A DNA stretch of 64,000 bases from Candidatus Tayloriibacteriota bacterium. GTDB taxonomy: Bacteria; Patescibacteria; Paceibacteria; UBA9973; UBA6065. The notes beneath the pieces were generated by a model. That model was not told the origin of the DNA. It saw only the letters and a program-made list of their open reading frames with translations, and searched no databases. This document shows positions 7,668 to 14,997 of this stretch, piece after piece. Each line of letters opens with the position of its first letter. Position 1 is the stretch's first letter. The translations under genes and the position numbers were made by a program. The stretch covers positions 62,001 through 126,000 of the forward strand of contig JACRJQ010000005.1 in assembly GCA_016215405.1 (NCBI GenBank), in the 5' to 3' direction.

Positions 7668-9142
7668 GGCCGACCTCCTTGTTGCTGACGGTTTTGGTTC
7701 CGGTTCCGGTTTTGGTTATGGCGGTTTTTGTTCTTGCCGCCACCGCCGCCACCGCCTGATCCGGGGAGCTTGATTCCTGCCTTTTGGGCCGCCGCGACGA
7801 GAAGTCCGATGACCTCGTCCGCTTTGCCCTTGCTATCGATCGTGACGATAAGCTCGTCGCGGCTGATGTCGCCTTCCTGCGCCTGCACGGCTCGGAGCGC
7901 CTCTTTGGCGTCGAGACCGTGTTGACCGAGAAGGGTGATCAGATTTTTCGCCCGCTGAGCTTGCCGCCGCATATCCATATCCTGCGCTTTCGACTTGCCG
8001 ATCTCGATCTTCAGGGCCTCGCGGGCCTCGATGATCGCTTTGTTCGTCGGCATCACCTCTTCGGTGATGACGGCGAGCACGTCGGCGCCGGATTCGGGAC
8101 CATAGGTATTGTCGATAGCTTCGGAGATGTCGTGAGGTATTTCGCTCCCGGCGTCTTCCGCGTTACCGGCGATTACTATGATGTCCTTGTTCGGAATCGT
8201 CTTTTCGCGCATGTCGACCGCGATGTAATCCATGAACGGCAGGCACCAGTGATAGCCCTCGTCGGCGACGGCGTTCGAGACGCCGAGGCTTTCGATGCGT
8301 CGACCGAGGATCGTGAGGACACCCGCGTGTCCCGTATCGATCTTTTGCCAGCCGATCATCGCGATCGCCGTCATCGTTGCCATAAGTGTGATCGTGGGAA
8401 AGACTCCCCAATCGGTCACCGCTGGCACCGCGAGGACGAACACGAGGACGAACGCGAGGCACGCGATAAACGACATCCAGGGCTGGATGGCTGGCTTCAC
8501 AGCCGCCATCTGGCCTCCGGCGTCATTTTTCGCGAACGCTTCGTGGATGCACTTCCCGATTTTCGTCTTTTGGGCGATGAGGGGATCCATCTCAACCCGT
8601 GAAGCGATCGCTCGCGTCAGGGAGGTTGAGTAGGCCACGATGGTCCGTTCGATCTGCTCGATCCCGCCAAAGCTCAGTGCTTTGAAAGGGTCTTTGATCC
8701 GATAGCGGATAGTCTGGTCGATCCGGACCTCGGCAGAGCCGGGGTCCTGGTCTTCCAGATCCATCTCGCTCTCGTCCGTTTCTGGAGGTTGAGGCGGAGG
8801 CGTGGTCGATCCAAGCCCCATGTTTTCGAGCTCCTGGTTCGTTACCAGGGTCTTCGCTTGCGGAGGCGTCGAGGCAGGGGCTTGCGCTCCCGCCGCAGGC
8901 GCCGTCGAGGTCGCTGCAGGCTGTCCTGCGGCGGCCACTGTCGGTTGAGTTCCGGCCGAGGGTTCGGTCGGGGCTTGAGGGTTAGAGGGCATGTTCGGGA
9001 TGTTGAGGTTCTGGGTCAGTGGTTTTTCAGTTCGAGGAGAGGCGGCCGGATGGGCTGCCTCGGTCCCGCTTTTCTCCGTGGTGATACCCACAGAGGAGAG
9101 CGGAGGAAAGCCACGTCGCCGCGGCTCGTTCGGTTGTGTCAT
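7664..9142 (-). CDS. SPFH/band-7-like membrane protein with apparently rearranged domain
   Basis: 492 residues. The first 130 are Pro/Ala/Gln-rich and disordered. Residues 137-205 (VRIDQTIRYRIKDPFKAL ... STSLTRAIASRV) resemble the middle of an SPFH domain; then come membrane helices at about 224-262, and only after them what resembles the SPFH start (KIDTGHAGVLTILGRR ... GYHWCLPFMDYIAVDMREKT, 267-316) and its distal helix (EEVMPTNKAIIEAREALKIE, 361-380). In known stomatin/prohibitin/flotillin proteins the order is membrane helix, start, middle, helix. The C-terminus is a Gly-run followed by an Asn/Arg/Gln-rich tail. SPFH proteins form oligomeric membrane microdomains; that role is inferred here. 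Confidence 0.65.
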   Translation of the reverse strand: MTQPNEPRRRGFPPLSSVGITTEKSGTEAAHPAASPRTEKPLTQNLNIPNMPSNPQAPTEPSAGTQPTVAAAGQPAATSTAPAAGAQAPASTPPQAKTLVTNQELENMGLGSTTPPPQPPETDESEMDLEDQDPGSAEVRIDQTIRYRIKDPFKALSFGGIEQIERTIVAYSTSLTRAIASRVEMDPLIAQKTKIGKCIHEAFAKNDAGGQMAAVKPAIQPWMSFIACLAFVLVFVLAVPAVTDWGVFPTITLMATMTAIAMIGWQKIDTGHAGVLTILGRRIESLGVSNAVADEGYHWCLPFMDYIAVDMREKTIPNKDIIVIAGNAEDAGSEIPHDISEAIDNTYGPESGADVLAVITEEVMPTNKAIIEAREALKIEIGKSKAQDMDMRRQAQRAKNLITLLGQHGLDAKEALRAVQAQEGDISRDELIVTIDSKGKADEVIGLLVAAAQKAGIKLPGSGGGGGGGKNKNRHNQNRNRNQNRQQQGGRP

Positions 9143-9281
9143 AGAGGTAAGGGCGCGAAGGCCCGTTTAAGGTTGTGACTACGGTTGAATTTCCTCGAAC
9201 TTAGGCCAGGGGCCCAGTCCTTTAGAAAGTGAGTTTTCAAGGAGCAGGGGAGAGCCGAGGCTCTACCATGTTCCGCTGTTA

Positions 9282-9310
9282 ATTATACACCCTAATATAC
9301 AAAAAGTCAA
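9282..9310 (-). promoter_or_regulatory. Consensus sigma-70 promoter of the SPFH operon
   Basis: On the minus strand TTGACT, 17-bp spacer, TATAAT. The start site near 9275 leaves a leader of about 130 bases that contains a small AGAGCC/GGCTCT hairpin. It contrasts with the leaderless promoters elsewhere. Confidence 0.8.
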
Positions 9311-9371
9311 GTGTGTGTTCTTGTGCAGGCAGGGCTTCGTTGAGCCGTATTCGCGAAAAAGCCGCCCCTTC

Positions 9372-9722
9372 CTAGCGGAGGGAGGCGGCAGAGGCTTTCG
9401 AAAGGAGATCCTTGAGCGTTTCAAGGGAGAGGGGCTTTTGCAGGAATACGTGCGCCTCGTGGGGTCGAGTGATAGGCCTCGGCGATATGAGACAGCAATA
9501 CGTCCGGGGGAAGTCGCGCCTTATCGACGAGACGAGAGTGAGGCCGTCTATATCGGGGAGGTGAGTCTCGGCTATAAGGAGAGGGAACCTGTATTCCGAG
9601 AGCAGGACCATCCCCTCAGAAGCGGTCCGTGCGAGCGCGAGGGAGCAGCTGAGCTGCGAAGCGAGCGCTTTTATGGCGCGTGAGGACGGCTCGTCGCCGT
9701 CGATTAAAAGAGCGGTTTTCAT
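9372..9722 (-). CDS. Orphan receiver domain with Glu in place of the phospho-acceptor Asp
   Basis: A 116-residue CheY-like protein. The acidic pocket (LLIDGDE, D8/D10), the conserved Ser (CCLIS) and Lys (FLQKP) are present, but the phosphorylation site reads LLIAETHLPDIDG, with E52 where Asp is expected. Glu often mimics the phosphorylated state, so the protein may be constitutively active or a phosphorylation-independent scaffold. No output domain and no kinase nearby. The minus-strand -10 TAAGAT, preceded by TGA, sits seven bases before ATG. Confidence 0.75.
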   Translation of the reverse strand: MKTALLIDGDEPSSRAIKALASQLSCSLALARTASEGMVLLSEYRFPLLIAETHLPDIDGLTLVSSIRRDFPRTYCCLISPRPITRPHEAHVFLQKPLSLETLKDLLSKASAASLR

Positions 9723-9729
9723 CGAAAAT

Positions 9730-9735
9730 ATCTTA
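9730..9735 (-). promoter_or_regulatory. Extended -10 of a leaderless promoter
   Basis: TGA-TAAGAT on the minus strand, seven bases before the ATG at 9722. Confidence 0.55.
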
Positions 9736-9755
9736 TCATGACGAGATAAAGAAAA

Positions 9756-9788
9756 TATAAAAAGCCGCGGACCTTGAGGGTCCGCGGC
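9756..9788 (-). terminator. Rho-independent terminator of the receiver gene
   Basis: A 10-bp stem (GCCGCGGACC), five-base loop; U-rich tract (TTTTTATA) in the minus direction. Confidence 0.8.
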
Positions 9789-9806
9789 GCGGCTATAGCC
9801 TGTAGA

Positions 9807-10181
9807 TCAAGCTGCCAGGCGGCGCTCGGCTTCCCGGAGGAGCTTTACGAGCCGCGACGGTTCGCTCGCCTTCGGCAGGAATTCATCGGCTCCGTGGCCC
9901 GGGAAGTGCTTTTCGAGCATATCCCCATGGACCGTGGTGGAGAAGATGATGAAGGCCTTGGGGTTCGCCGCGCGGATAGCGGGGAAGAGCGAGGGCCCTT
10001 TTCCGTCCGGCAGGTTCCCGTCGGAGATCACGAGGTCGGGCGCGTAGCCTTCGGCTAAGGCGAGCTCGGCGCTTTTGACGGTGTGGGCGACTCTGATCTC
10101 GGGCGATTGGAGCGTCCCTTGGCAGAACTGGACGAGCATGTCGGCGAGCTCTACGAGGTCTTCGACGATCAGTATTTTCAT
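9807..10181 (-). CDS. Stand-alone response-regulator receiver domain
   Basis: A 124-residue CheY-like receiver with a complete site: acidic pair in ILIVEDLVE, phospho-acceptor Asp in DLVISDGNLPDGKG (about residue 54), Thr in IIFSTTV and Lys in FLPKAS. It has no output domain, so it would signal by protein contact. The gene lies 84 bp upstream of the Glu-substituted receiver on the same strand but a terminator separates them, so they are probably expressed apart. Confidence 0.8.
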   Translation of the reverse strand: MKILIVEDLVELADMLVQFCQGTLQSPEIRVAHTVKSAELALAEGYAPDLVISDGNLPDGKGPSLFPAIRAANPKAFIIFSTTVHGDMLEKHFPGHGADEFLPKASEPSRLVKLLREAERRLAA

Positions 10182-10289
10182 GAGTGGTGGCGTGGTGGGT
10201 TGATGTGCGAGAGTCGGGAAGAACCGGCTCCGTTTTGGAAAATATCATTTTTGAGCGAGTTCGTCAATATGTGGCGGGACGGAGCTCCC

Positions 10290-10346
10290 GCCCAAAACGA
10301 AAACAGCTCGTCGCTGTTTTGTTTGTGGGCGAGGGGGGGACTTGAA
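10290..10346 (-). repeat. Outer copy of the tRNA-Leu(UAG) 3'-end palindrome module
   Basis: About 57 bp that almost repeat 10449-10505: a terminator-like hairpin (AAAACAGC stem) followed by the last part of a tRNA-Leu gene up to the T-loop (ACTTGAA on plus). Its distance from the real tRNA copy is 159 bp. Only the T-arm/acceptor fragment is present, not a tRNA. Confidence 0.75.
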
Positions 10347-10412
10347 TCTTACAGATTCGGTACAGGTTTTCTGTTTCCTCGGTTGGAAACCCTCGTAAAC
10401 ATAGAAAACCTT

Positions 10413-10505
10413 TTCGCGTCCCCCATGCAGAGCCACAGGCTCTGCTCTCGCCCAAAACGAAAACAGCTCATCGCTGTTTTGTTTGTGGGCGAGGGGGGAC
10501 TTGAA
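10413..10505 (-). repeat. Palindrome starting in the T-loop of tRNA-Leu(UAG)
   Basis: An inverted, imperfect copy of the T-arm (TTCGCGTCCCCC, 10413-10424), a side hairpin (GCAGAGCC-ACA-GGCTCTGC, 10427-10445), then a long stem (10447-10467 with 10473-10493) that contains the tRNA acceptor strand and an intrinsic terminator. Confidence 0.75.
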
Positions 10506-10566
10506 CCCCCATGCCTTGCGGCGCTAGCTCCTAAGGCTAGTGTGTCTGCCATTTCACCACCCGCCC
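10486..10566 (-). tRNA. tRNA-Leu(UAG)
   Basis: Cloverleaf with acceptor GGGCGGG/CUCGCCC, anticodon stem CUAGC/GCUAG around loop CUUAGGA (anticodon UAG, reads CUA), a class II variable arm and T-loop UUCAAGU. Discriminator A; no CCA encoded. Confidence 0.9.
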
Positions 10567-10656
10567 GACGTAGAGAGCTTAGCATAAACTACGGCGGAGG
10601 GAATCTCGGCGTACAGCCGAAGCCTGATCGGCGCGAGCGCGCAGCTCGATTGAATC

Positions 10657-10698
10657 TCGATCCCTACACATACGTCCAGCGGACATGCGCGTAGGGAT
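10657..10698 (-). repeat. Outer module of the tRNA-Lys locus
   Basis: TCGATCCCTACA (inverted T-arm copy, 10657-10668) faces GTAGGGAT (direct copy, 10691-10698) around a GTCC-AGC-GGAC hairpin. The direct copy lies 180 bp from the same bases in the tRNA at 10871. Confidence 0.6.
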
Positions 10699-10735
10699 AT
10701 CTCTCTCGATTTAAATTTTCTCGTCAGAAAATTTA

Positions 10736-10883
10736 GTCTGGGTACCGCCTCGCTCCCGCCGGAGACCGGCAGGCCCCGTTTCGGCGTTCGATCCCTACAC
10801 GCAAGCCTAACAGGCTTGCTAGGGCGGGCACGAAAAAACGGCCGGAGCCGTTTTTTCTCGTGTCCGCCCTGTAGGGATCGAAC
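10736..10883 (-). repeat. tRNA-Lys-linked module: shared core, side hairpin, T-loop palindrome
   Basis: A 28-bp core (10736-10763, begins GTCTGGGTACC) matches 41413-41440 near tRNA-Gln with one mismatch. Then GTTCGATCCCTACA (10786-10799), a side hairpin (GCAAGCCT-AAC-AGGCTTGC), AGGGCGGGCACGA, a terminator hairpin (10833-10856) and the mirror half, which is the 3' end of tRNA-Lys itself. Confidence 0.8.
10833..10856 (-). terminator. Intrinsic terminator of tRNA-Lys
   Basis: AAAAAACGGC-CGGA-GCCGTTTTTT: perfect 10-bp stem just 3' of the tRNA, with its stem continuing into the tRNA acceptor strand. Confidence 0.8.
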
Positions 10884-10936
10884 CTACGACCTTATCCTTA
10901 AGAGGGATCTGCTCTACCAACTGAGCTAAGGGCGGA
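10862..10936 (-). tRNA. tRNA-Lys(CUU)
   Basis: Acceptor UCCGCCC/GGGCGGA, D-loop with GG, anticodon loop CUCUUAA (CUU, reads AAG), T-arm GUAGG-UUCGAUC-CCUAC. Position 27-43 is a G-A mismatch and the discriminator reads C rather than the A usual for bacterial tRNA-Lys. Confidence 0.88.
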
Positions 10937-11097
10937 TATATTCCGATGCTTGAGAAATTTACCAGAAAACGGCGAAATTGGCAATTTTTCAGGATGAGCC
11001 TTTGTATTCAAAGGCGAGAAGTGGGGTCGGGAGAACATCTGTTCTCCCGTGGAGGAAGGCAGGCGAAGCCGTCGGAAAACCAGGGGTTTCAGAGATG

Positions 11098-11179
11098 TGC
11101 CTGGGGTGGGCATCGAACCCACATCTCTTTCGAGACACGATTTTAAGTCGTGCGCGTATACCAATTCCGCCACCCAGGC
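11098..11179 (-). tRNA. tRNA-Leu(UAA)
   Basis: Acceptor GCCUGGG/CCCAGGC, anticodon stem CACGA/UCGUG with loop CUUAAAA (UAA), class II variable arm UCUC-GAAA-GAGA, T-loop UUCGAUG, discriminator A, no CCA. A hairpin GGGAGAACA/TGTTCTCCC lies 3' of it, but no T-loop palindrome is found here. Confidence 0.92.
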
Positions 11180-11192
11180 GAATCTTACCGAG

Positions 11193-11264
11193 AGGCCACG
11201 GGGAGAATCGAACTCCCGCATAGAGATTTTGCAGATCTCCGAATTACCACTTTTCTACGTGGCC
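11193..11264 (-). tRNA. tRNA-Cys(GCA)
   Basis: Acceptor GGCCACG/CGUGGCC, anticodon stem GAGAU/AUCUC with loop CUGCAAA (GCA), T-arm GGGAG-UUCGAUU-CUCCC, discriminator U as expected for Cys. Thirteen bases separate it from tRNA-Leu(UAA), so the two are likely one transcript. Confidence 0.92.
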
Positions 11265-11345
11265 GTAGATCGACGAGATTCAGTATATCCGACTTTTAAA
11301 AATAATCGAGGAGCGCGGGAGGTCTGCTGCGACGGTCGCAAAAGG

Positions 11346-11669
11346 CTATCTCGACATGGCCGCGTCGATCTTCTGGCGGGCTTTCTCGCCGCGGTCTATC
11401 TCGAAGTCGAAGAAGGGGATCCTCATGAGCCGGGCGTTATATTTCACGTGGGCTCTGAAATCGGAGCGCTTCCTCTTTATGAAGTCGAGGGCGGCCTCTT
11501 CCTGGTCTTCAGGCAGGACGGTGAAGTACACGGTCGCCAGGTTCCCTTTGTCGTTCGAGGAGACGCGCGTGACAGTTATCATCGATTTTCGGTTCGACTC
11601 CTTGGACAGATATTCCGCGGCGAGATGTTTCAGTATCTCCTCGAATCTTTCTTTTTTGTGCGTGGACAT
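11346..11669 (-). CDS. rbfA: Ribosome-binding factor A
   Basis: 107 residues matching RbfA in length and in pattern: N-terminal helix with the R-x2-I-L contacts, ITVTRVSSNDKGNLATVYFTVLP strands broken up here as ITVTRVSS and ATVYFTV, and the RIPFFDFEID strand near the end. RbfA is a single-KH-domain factor needed for late 30S maturation at the 16S 5' helix. It lies four bases after infB, the classical infB-rbfA order, which supports the call. The final helix is short. Confidence 0.85.
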   Translation of the reverse strand: MSTHKKERFEEILKHLAAEYLSKESNRKSMITVTRVSSNDKGNLATVYFTVLPEDQEEAALDFIKRKRSDFRAHVKYNARLMRIPFFDFEIDRGEKARQKIDAAMSR

Positions 11670-11673
11670 GGTT

Positions 11674-13203
11674 TTATTTCTCGACTACCGTAAAGTCTTC
11701 GATGACGTCTCCTGGGGCGAGCTCTATCTTCGCCTCGATCATGGCGCCGAACTCGAATCCTTCGGCGACCGATCCTGTCTTCACCTTGGCCTGCTGGAGC
11801 TCGCGGATGAGGCCGTCTCCTATGACGGTCTCGCGCCTGTAGATCTTTACCTTGTGGCCGATCGCTATCTCGCGGTCGGTCACTTTCCCTCCGATTATCT
11901 GCTTGTCCTTGGTGCGGCTGAAGAATTTGAGTATCTTCGCCTTGCCCATGACCTCTTCGACCTCTACTTTAGGCGTCCTTTCAGCGACTTTCGCTTCGAG
12001 CCATTCCGCGAGCTTGTAGATTATGTCGAACGTCGCGGTCTCGATCCCGAGCCTCTCTATCATCGCCGCTGCCTGGCTGTCGATCTTTACGTTAAAGCCC
12101 AAGATGACGGCTTCCTTGTTTCCGCCCGCGACCTTCACGTCCGATTCCGTTATATCGCCGATCGAAGCGAGGATCACTTTTACGGCGACCCTCTCGCTCT
12201 TTATCTTCCGGAGCTCGTGCTCTATCGCTTCGACCGAGCCTGTGACGTCAGCCTTTATGATGACGGGGATGACCTTCTTCGCCTCTGCCTCGGTCGGCGC
12301 CGAGCCTGCAGGAGCCCTTTCCCTGACCAAGGCCTCTTCGACGTATTCTTCGACTCCGCGCTTGGAATCGAACGTGACGAAGCGCGACCCTATCTGGGGC
12401 GCTTTGTTCCAGCCGACGACTCGGACGGGGGAAGAGAAGGACGCCTCGGCGATCTTCTTGCCGGCGTGATTCTCCAGTATGCGGGTAGGGGAGTAGGCAG
12501 ATCCCGAGGCGATGAACATGCCGGGGCCGATGGAGCCGTCTTTTATGATGAGCGTGGCCGAGATGCCTTTCTTTGGATCCCTGTGCGCCTCGATGATCGC
12601 GCCCTCCCCGAGCCTCGACGGGTCGCCCTTGAGGTCTCCGATCTCGGCCGTGAGCAGTATCATGTCGAGAAGCTCGTCTATGCCCGCGCCTGTCTTCGCC
12701 GAAACCGGGACGTAGGATACGCTGCCGCCGTACCCCTCGAGATAGATGCCCGCCTCGGCTAAAGACACCTTGCATCTCTCGACGTTCGCTGCGGGCTTGT
12801 CGATCTTGTTCAAGGCGACGACGAAGGGCACCTTCGCCTTCTCTATCTCGCGATAGGCGTCGAGTGTCTGAGGCTTTACCCCGTCTTCGGCGGATACGAC
12901 GAGGACGGCGACGTCGGCGGTGGTCGCGCCGCGCTCGCGCATGCCGGCGAACGCTTCGTGTCCGGGCGTGTCGATGAAGGTCATCCTCTCGGTCTTTCCG
13001 TCTTTCGTCCTTTCGACCTCGTAGGCGGATATCCGCTGGGTGATGCCGCCCGCTTCGCCGTCGACGATGTTCGTCTTTCGTATGTAGTCGAGGAGCGTGG
13101 ACTTTCCGTGATCGATGTGCCCAAGGACCGCTACGACAGGTGGGCGCTTCGTGAGAGCGCCTGAAGTACCGCGTATTGCCTGCTGTTTGTTTTTTCCTGC
13201 CAT
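11674..13203 (-). CDS. infB: Translation initiation factor IF-2
   Basis: A compact 509-residue IF-2. The GTPase domain begins almost at once: G1 GHIDHGKS (28-35), switch II DTPGH (78-82), G4 NKID (132-135). Domains II, III and the fMet-tRNA-binding C-terminal barrel follow. The long variable N-domain of E. coli IF-2 (about 390 residues) is absent, leaving about 20 residues. It delivers fMet-tRNA to the 30S subunit and promotes subunit joining. Transcribed with rbfA. Confidence 0.95.
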   Translation of the reverse strand: MAGKNKQQAIRGTSGALTKRPPVVAVLGHIDHGKSTLLDYIRKTNIVDGEAGGITQRISAYEVERTKDGKTERMTFIDTPGHEAFAGMRERGATTADVAVLVVSAEDGVKPQTLDAYREIEKAKVPFVVALNKIDKPAANVERCKVSLAEAGIYLEGYGGSVSYVPVSAKTGAGIDELLDMILLTAEIGDLKGDPSRLGEGAIIEAHRDPKKGISATLIIKDGSIGPGMFIASGSAYSPTRILENHAGKKIAEASFSSPVRVVGWNKAPQIGSRFVTFDSKRGVEEYVEEALVRERAPAGSAPTEAEAKKVIPVIIKADVTGSVEAIEHELRKIKSERVAVKVILASIGDITESDVKVAGGNKEAVILGFNVKIDSQAAAMIERLGIETATFDIIYKLAEWLEAKVAERTPKVEVEEVMGKAKILKFFSRTKDKQIIGGKVTDREIAIGHKVKIYRRETVIGDGLIRELQQAKVKTGSVAEGFEFGAMIEAKIELAPGDVIEDFTVVEK

Positions 13204-13241
13204 GATATGCGGTCGCTATGTGATGCCGTCATCGAGGTCTA

Positions 13242-13718
13242 TTACGATTTGTGCGAGAGCTTCGCCTTTGCGAGGGAGATCGCTTTTCGCTCCTCCTCGG
13301 TGAGCTCTATCTCGGAGCCGAACTTCGCGAGAGGCTTAGCGAAGACGGAGACGCGCTCGCGGGTGTAGAGGGATGAGAGCACCGCTCCGTCGCCATCCTC
13401 CGATACGATCGCGGTCGCGAAGCTCTGGTTTCCCCCTAATCCGTCGCCCTTGAAGGCGTTGAAGCGGACGGTCTCGATCGAAGCTGGGGAGCGGCGCAGC
13501 CTCTTCTCGACCCCGACGAGGTACTTCTCCATCTCGGACTTGAACTTCTCGATCTCCGTCACTCCTGCGTGGATAGAGCGGAGCGTCGCCCCGAAATCCT
13601 CGTTCTTGTCTCCCTTAAGGAACTTCCTGAGCTTCCGGCGGAGGCAGAACACGTCTATGGTAAGTACGAGTATCAGGACTGCCAAAGCGCCGATGAGGTG
13701 TTCCACTTCGAGAATCAT
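13242..13718 (-). CDS. DUF4446 family membrane-anchored protein
   Basis: 158 residues with an N-terminal membrane helix (about 8-26) and the DUF4446 signature in the second half: VRFNAFKG, GGNQSFATAIVSEDGDG, LSSLYTRERVSVFAKPL. The family is widespread in Gram-positive and CPR bacteria but has no known function. The minus-strand -10 TAGTAT lies seven bases before ATG, back to back with the cysteine-desulfurase promoter. Confidence 0.85.
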   Translation of the reverse strand: MILEVEHLIGALAVLILVLTIDVFCLRRKLRKFLKGDKNEDFGATLRSIHAGVTEIEKFKSEMEKYLVGVEKRLRRSPASIETVRFNAFKGDGLGGNQSFATAIVSEDGDGAVLSSLYTRERVSVFAKPLAKFGSEIELTEEERKAISLAKAKLSHKS

Positions 13719-13725
13719 GGCTTAC

Positions 13726-13731
13726 ATACTA
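13726..13731 (-). promoter_or_regulatory. -10 of a leaderless promoter (DUF4446 gene)
   Basis: TAGTAT on the minus strand, seven bases before ATG at 13718. Confidence 0.6.
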
Positions 13732-13785
13732 GCTTAGAACGGCTTCGAAGGCAATCTAAGCGTTGTAATTCGCCCTTATTTTACA

Positions 13786-13791
13786 TAGTAT
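13786..13791 (+). promoter_or_regulatory. -10 of a leaderless promoter (cysteine desulfurase)
   Basis: TAGTAT, spacer GGACGC, ATG at 13798. Together with 13726 this forms a divergent pair in a 79-bp gap. Confidence 0.65.
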
Positions 13792-13797
13792 GGACGC

Positions 13798-14982
13798 ATG
13801 AGGCTTCCTTTATTCAAAAAGAGGCGGATATACGCCGATTGGGCGGCCACGACGCCCCTGCATCCGAAGGTGTCTAGGGAGATGAGGTGCGCGCAGAAGG
13901 CGTGGGCGAATCCGTCGGCGATACACGCGGAGGGCGTAGAGGCGAAGAAGGCGCTCGAGGATACGCGCGCGAAATGCGCGCGCCTCCTCGGCGTCCGGCC
14001 CGAAGAAGTCTGTTTTACGAGCGGCGGCACGGAGGCGAACGCGACGATCATTCAGGGGGTGTTGCGCACGAAGATCGAGAATGGCGGGAAAGACATCCAC
14101 GTCGTGACGACCACGATCGAGCACTCGTCGATCCTCGAGACCTTGAGGCTCTTCGAGTCTCGCGGCGTTAAAGTCTCTTACGTCGCGCCTGACAAGGATG
14201 GGATCGTCTCTGCTCAGGAGGTAGTCAAGGCGATACGGCCCGAGACGGCGCTCGTCACGGCGATGTTCGCGAACAACGAGATCGGGACTATCCAGCCTAT
14301 CTCGAAGATAGGCGCTGCCATCCGCAAGATGCGGGCCGAGACGATGTCGGATTATCCGGTCTTCCATACCGACGCCTCTCAGGCGCCTCTGTGGCTCTCG
14401 GTCGAGATCGAAGGGCTGCGCGCCGACGCCATGACCCTCGACGCCCATAAGATGCAGGGTCCGAAAGGGGTGGGCGCCCTTGTCGTACGCGCTCGCGTCG
14501 CATGGGAGCCTCTTATGGTCGGAGGAGGGCAAGAGAGGGGCAAGAGGCCCACGACGGAATCGGTCGAGCTCGCCGCCGGATTCGCCGAGGCGCTCTCGGT
14601 CGCCCAGGAGGAGAGGGGGCCGCGCGCGAAGCGCGCGGCCGGTATCCGGGACTACTCGTTCGATAGGATCTTGAGGGGGATTCCTGATGCGGTCATAAAC
14701 GGCTCTCTCGATAAGAGGCTTCCGAATAACATCAACGTCTCGATACCTGATCTGTCAGATCCCGAGCTCGCCGTGCTTTTCCTCGACCGGGAAGGCGTCG
14801 CCTGCTCGACCAAGAGCTCGTGTCTTAAGGGCGAGGAGGATTCCTACGTCGTAAAGGCCCTCGGCGGCGAGGGTTGGAGGGCCAAGAATACGCTTCGGTT
14901 GACGCTGTCACCCGATGCATCTCGCCGTGACGTAGATGTTATTGTGGAAGCGCTTAAAAAACTTCCGAAACAGCCGAAATAG
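13798..14982 (+). CDS. Cysteine desulfurase (NifS/IscS type)
   Basis: A 394-residue PLP enzyme of aminotransferase class V that takes sulfur from cysteine to supply Fe-S clusters and tRNA thiolation. Landmarks: YADWAATTPLHP, CFTSGGTEANATII, the EHSS histidine that stacks on PLP, the PLP-binding lysine in DAHKMQGPKG (K218), and the mobile active-site cysteine loop GVACSTKSSC (C336). No scaffold gene (IscU) is adjacent. Leaderless start. Confidence 0.93.
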   Translation: MRLPLFKKRRIYADWAATTPLHPKVSREMRCAQKAWANPSAIHAEGVEAKKALEDTRAKCARLLGVRPEEVCFTSGGTEANATIIQGVLRTKIENGGKDIHVVTTTIEHSSILETLRLFESRGVKVSYVAPDKDGIVSAQEVVKAIRPETALVTAMFANNEIGTIQPISKIGAAIRKMRAETMSDYPVFHTDASQAPLWLSVEIEGLRADAMTLDAHKMQGPKGVGALVVRARVAWEPLMVGGGQERGKRPTTESVELAAGFAEALSVAQEERGPRAKRAAGIRDYSFDRILRGIPDAVINGSLDKRLPNNINVSIPDLSDPELAVLFLDREGVACSTKSSCLKGEEDSYVVKALGGEGWRAKNTLRLTLSPDASRRDVDVIVEALKKLPKQPK

Positions 14983-14984
14983 GA

Positions 14985-14990
14985 TACTAT
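14985..14990 (+). promoter_or_regulatory. -10 of a leaderless promoter
   Basis: TACTAT, seven bases before ATG at 14998. Confidence 0.55.
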
Positions 14991-14997
14991 ATAGGGC

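Noticed and set aside
10083..10694. 203-codon plus-strand frame over tRNA-Leu(UAG)
   Set aside because: Crosses a tRNA gene and repeats; no protein-like composition.
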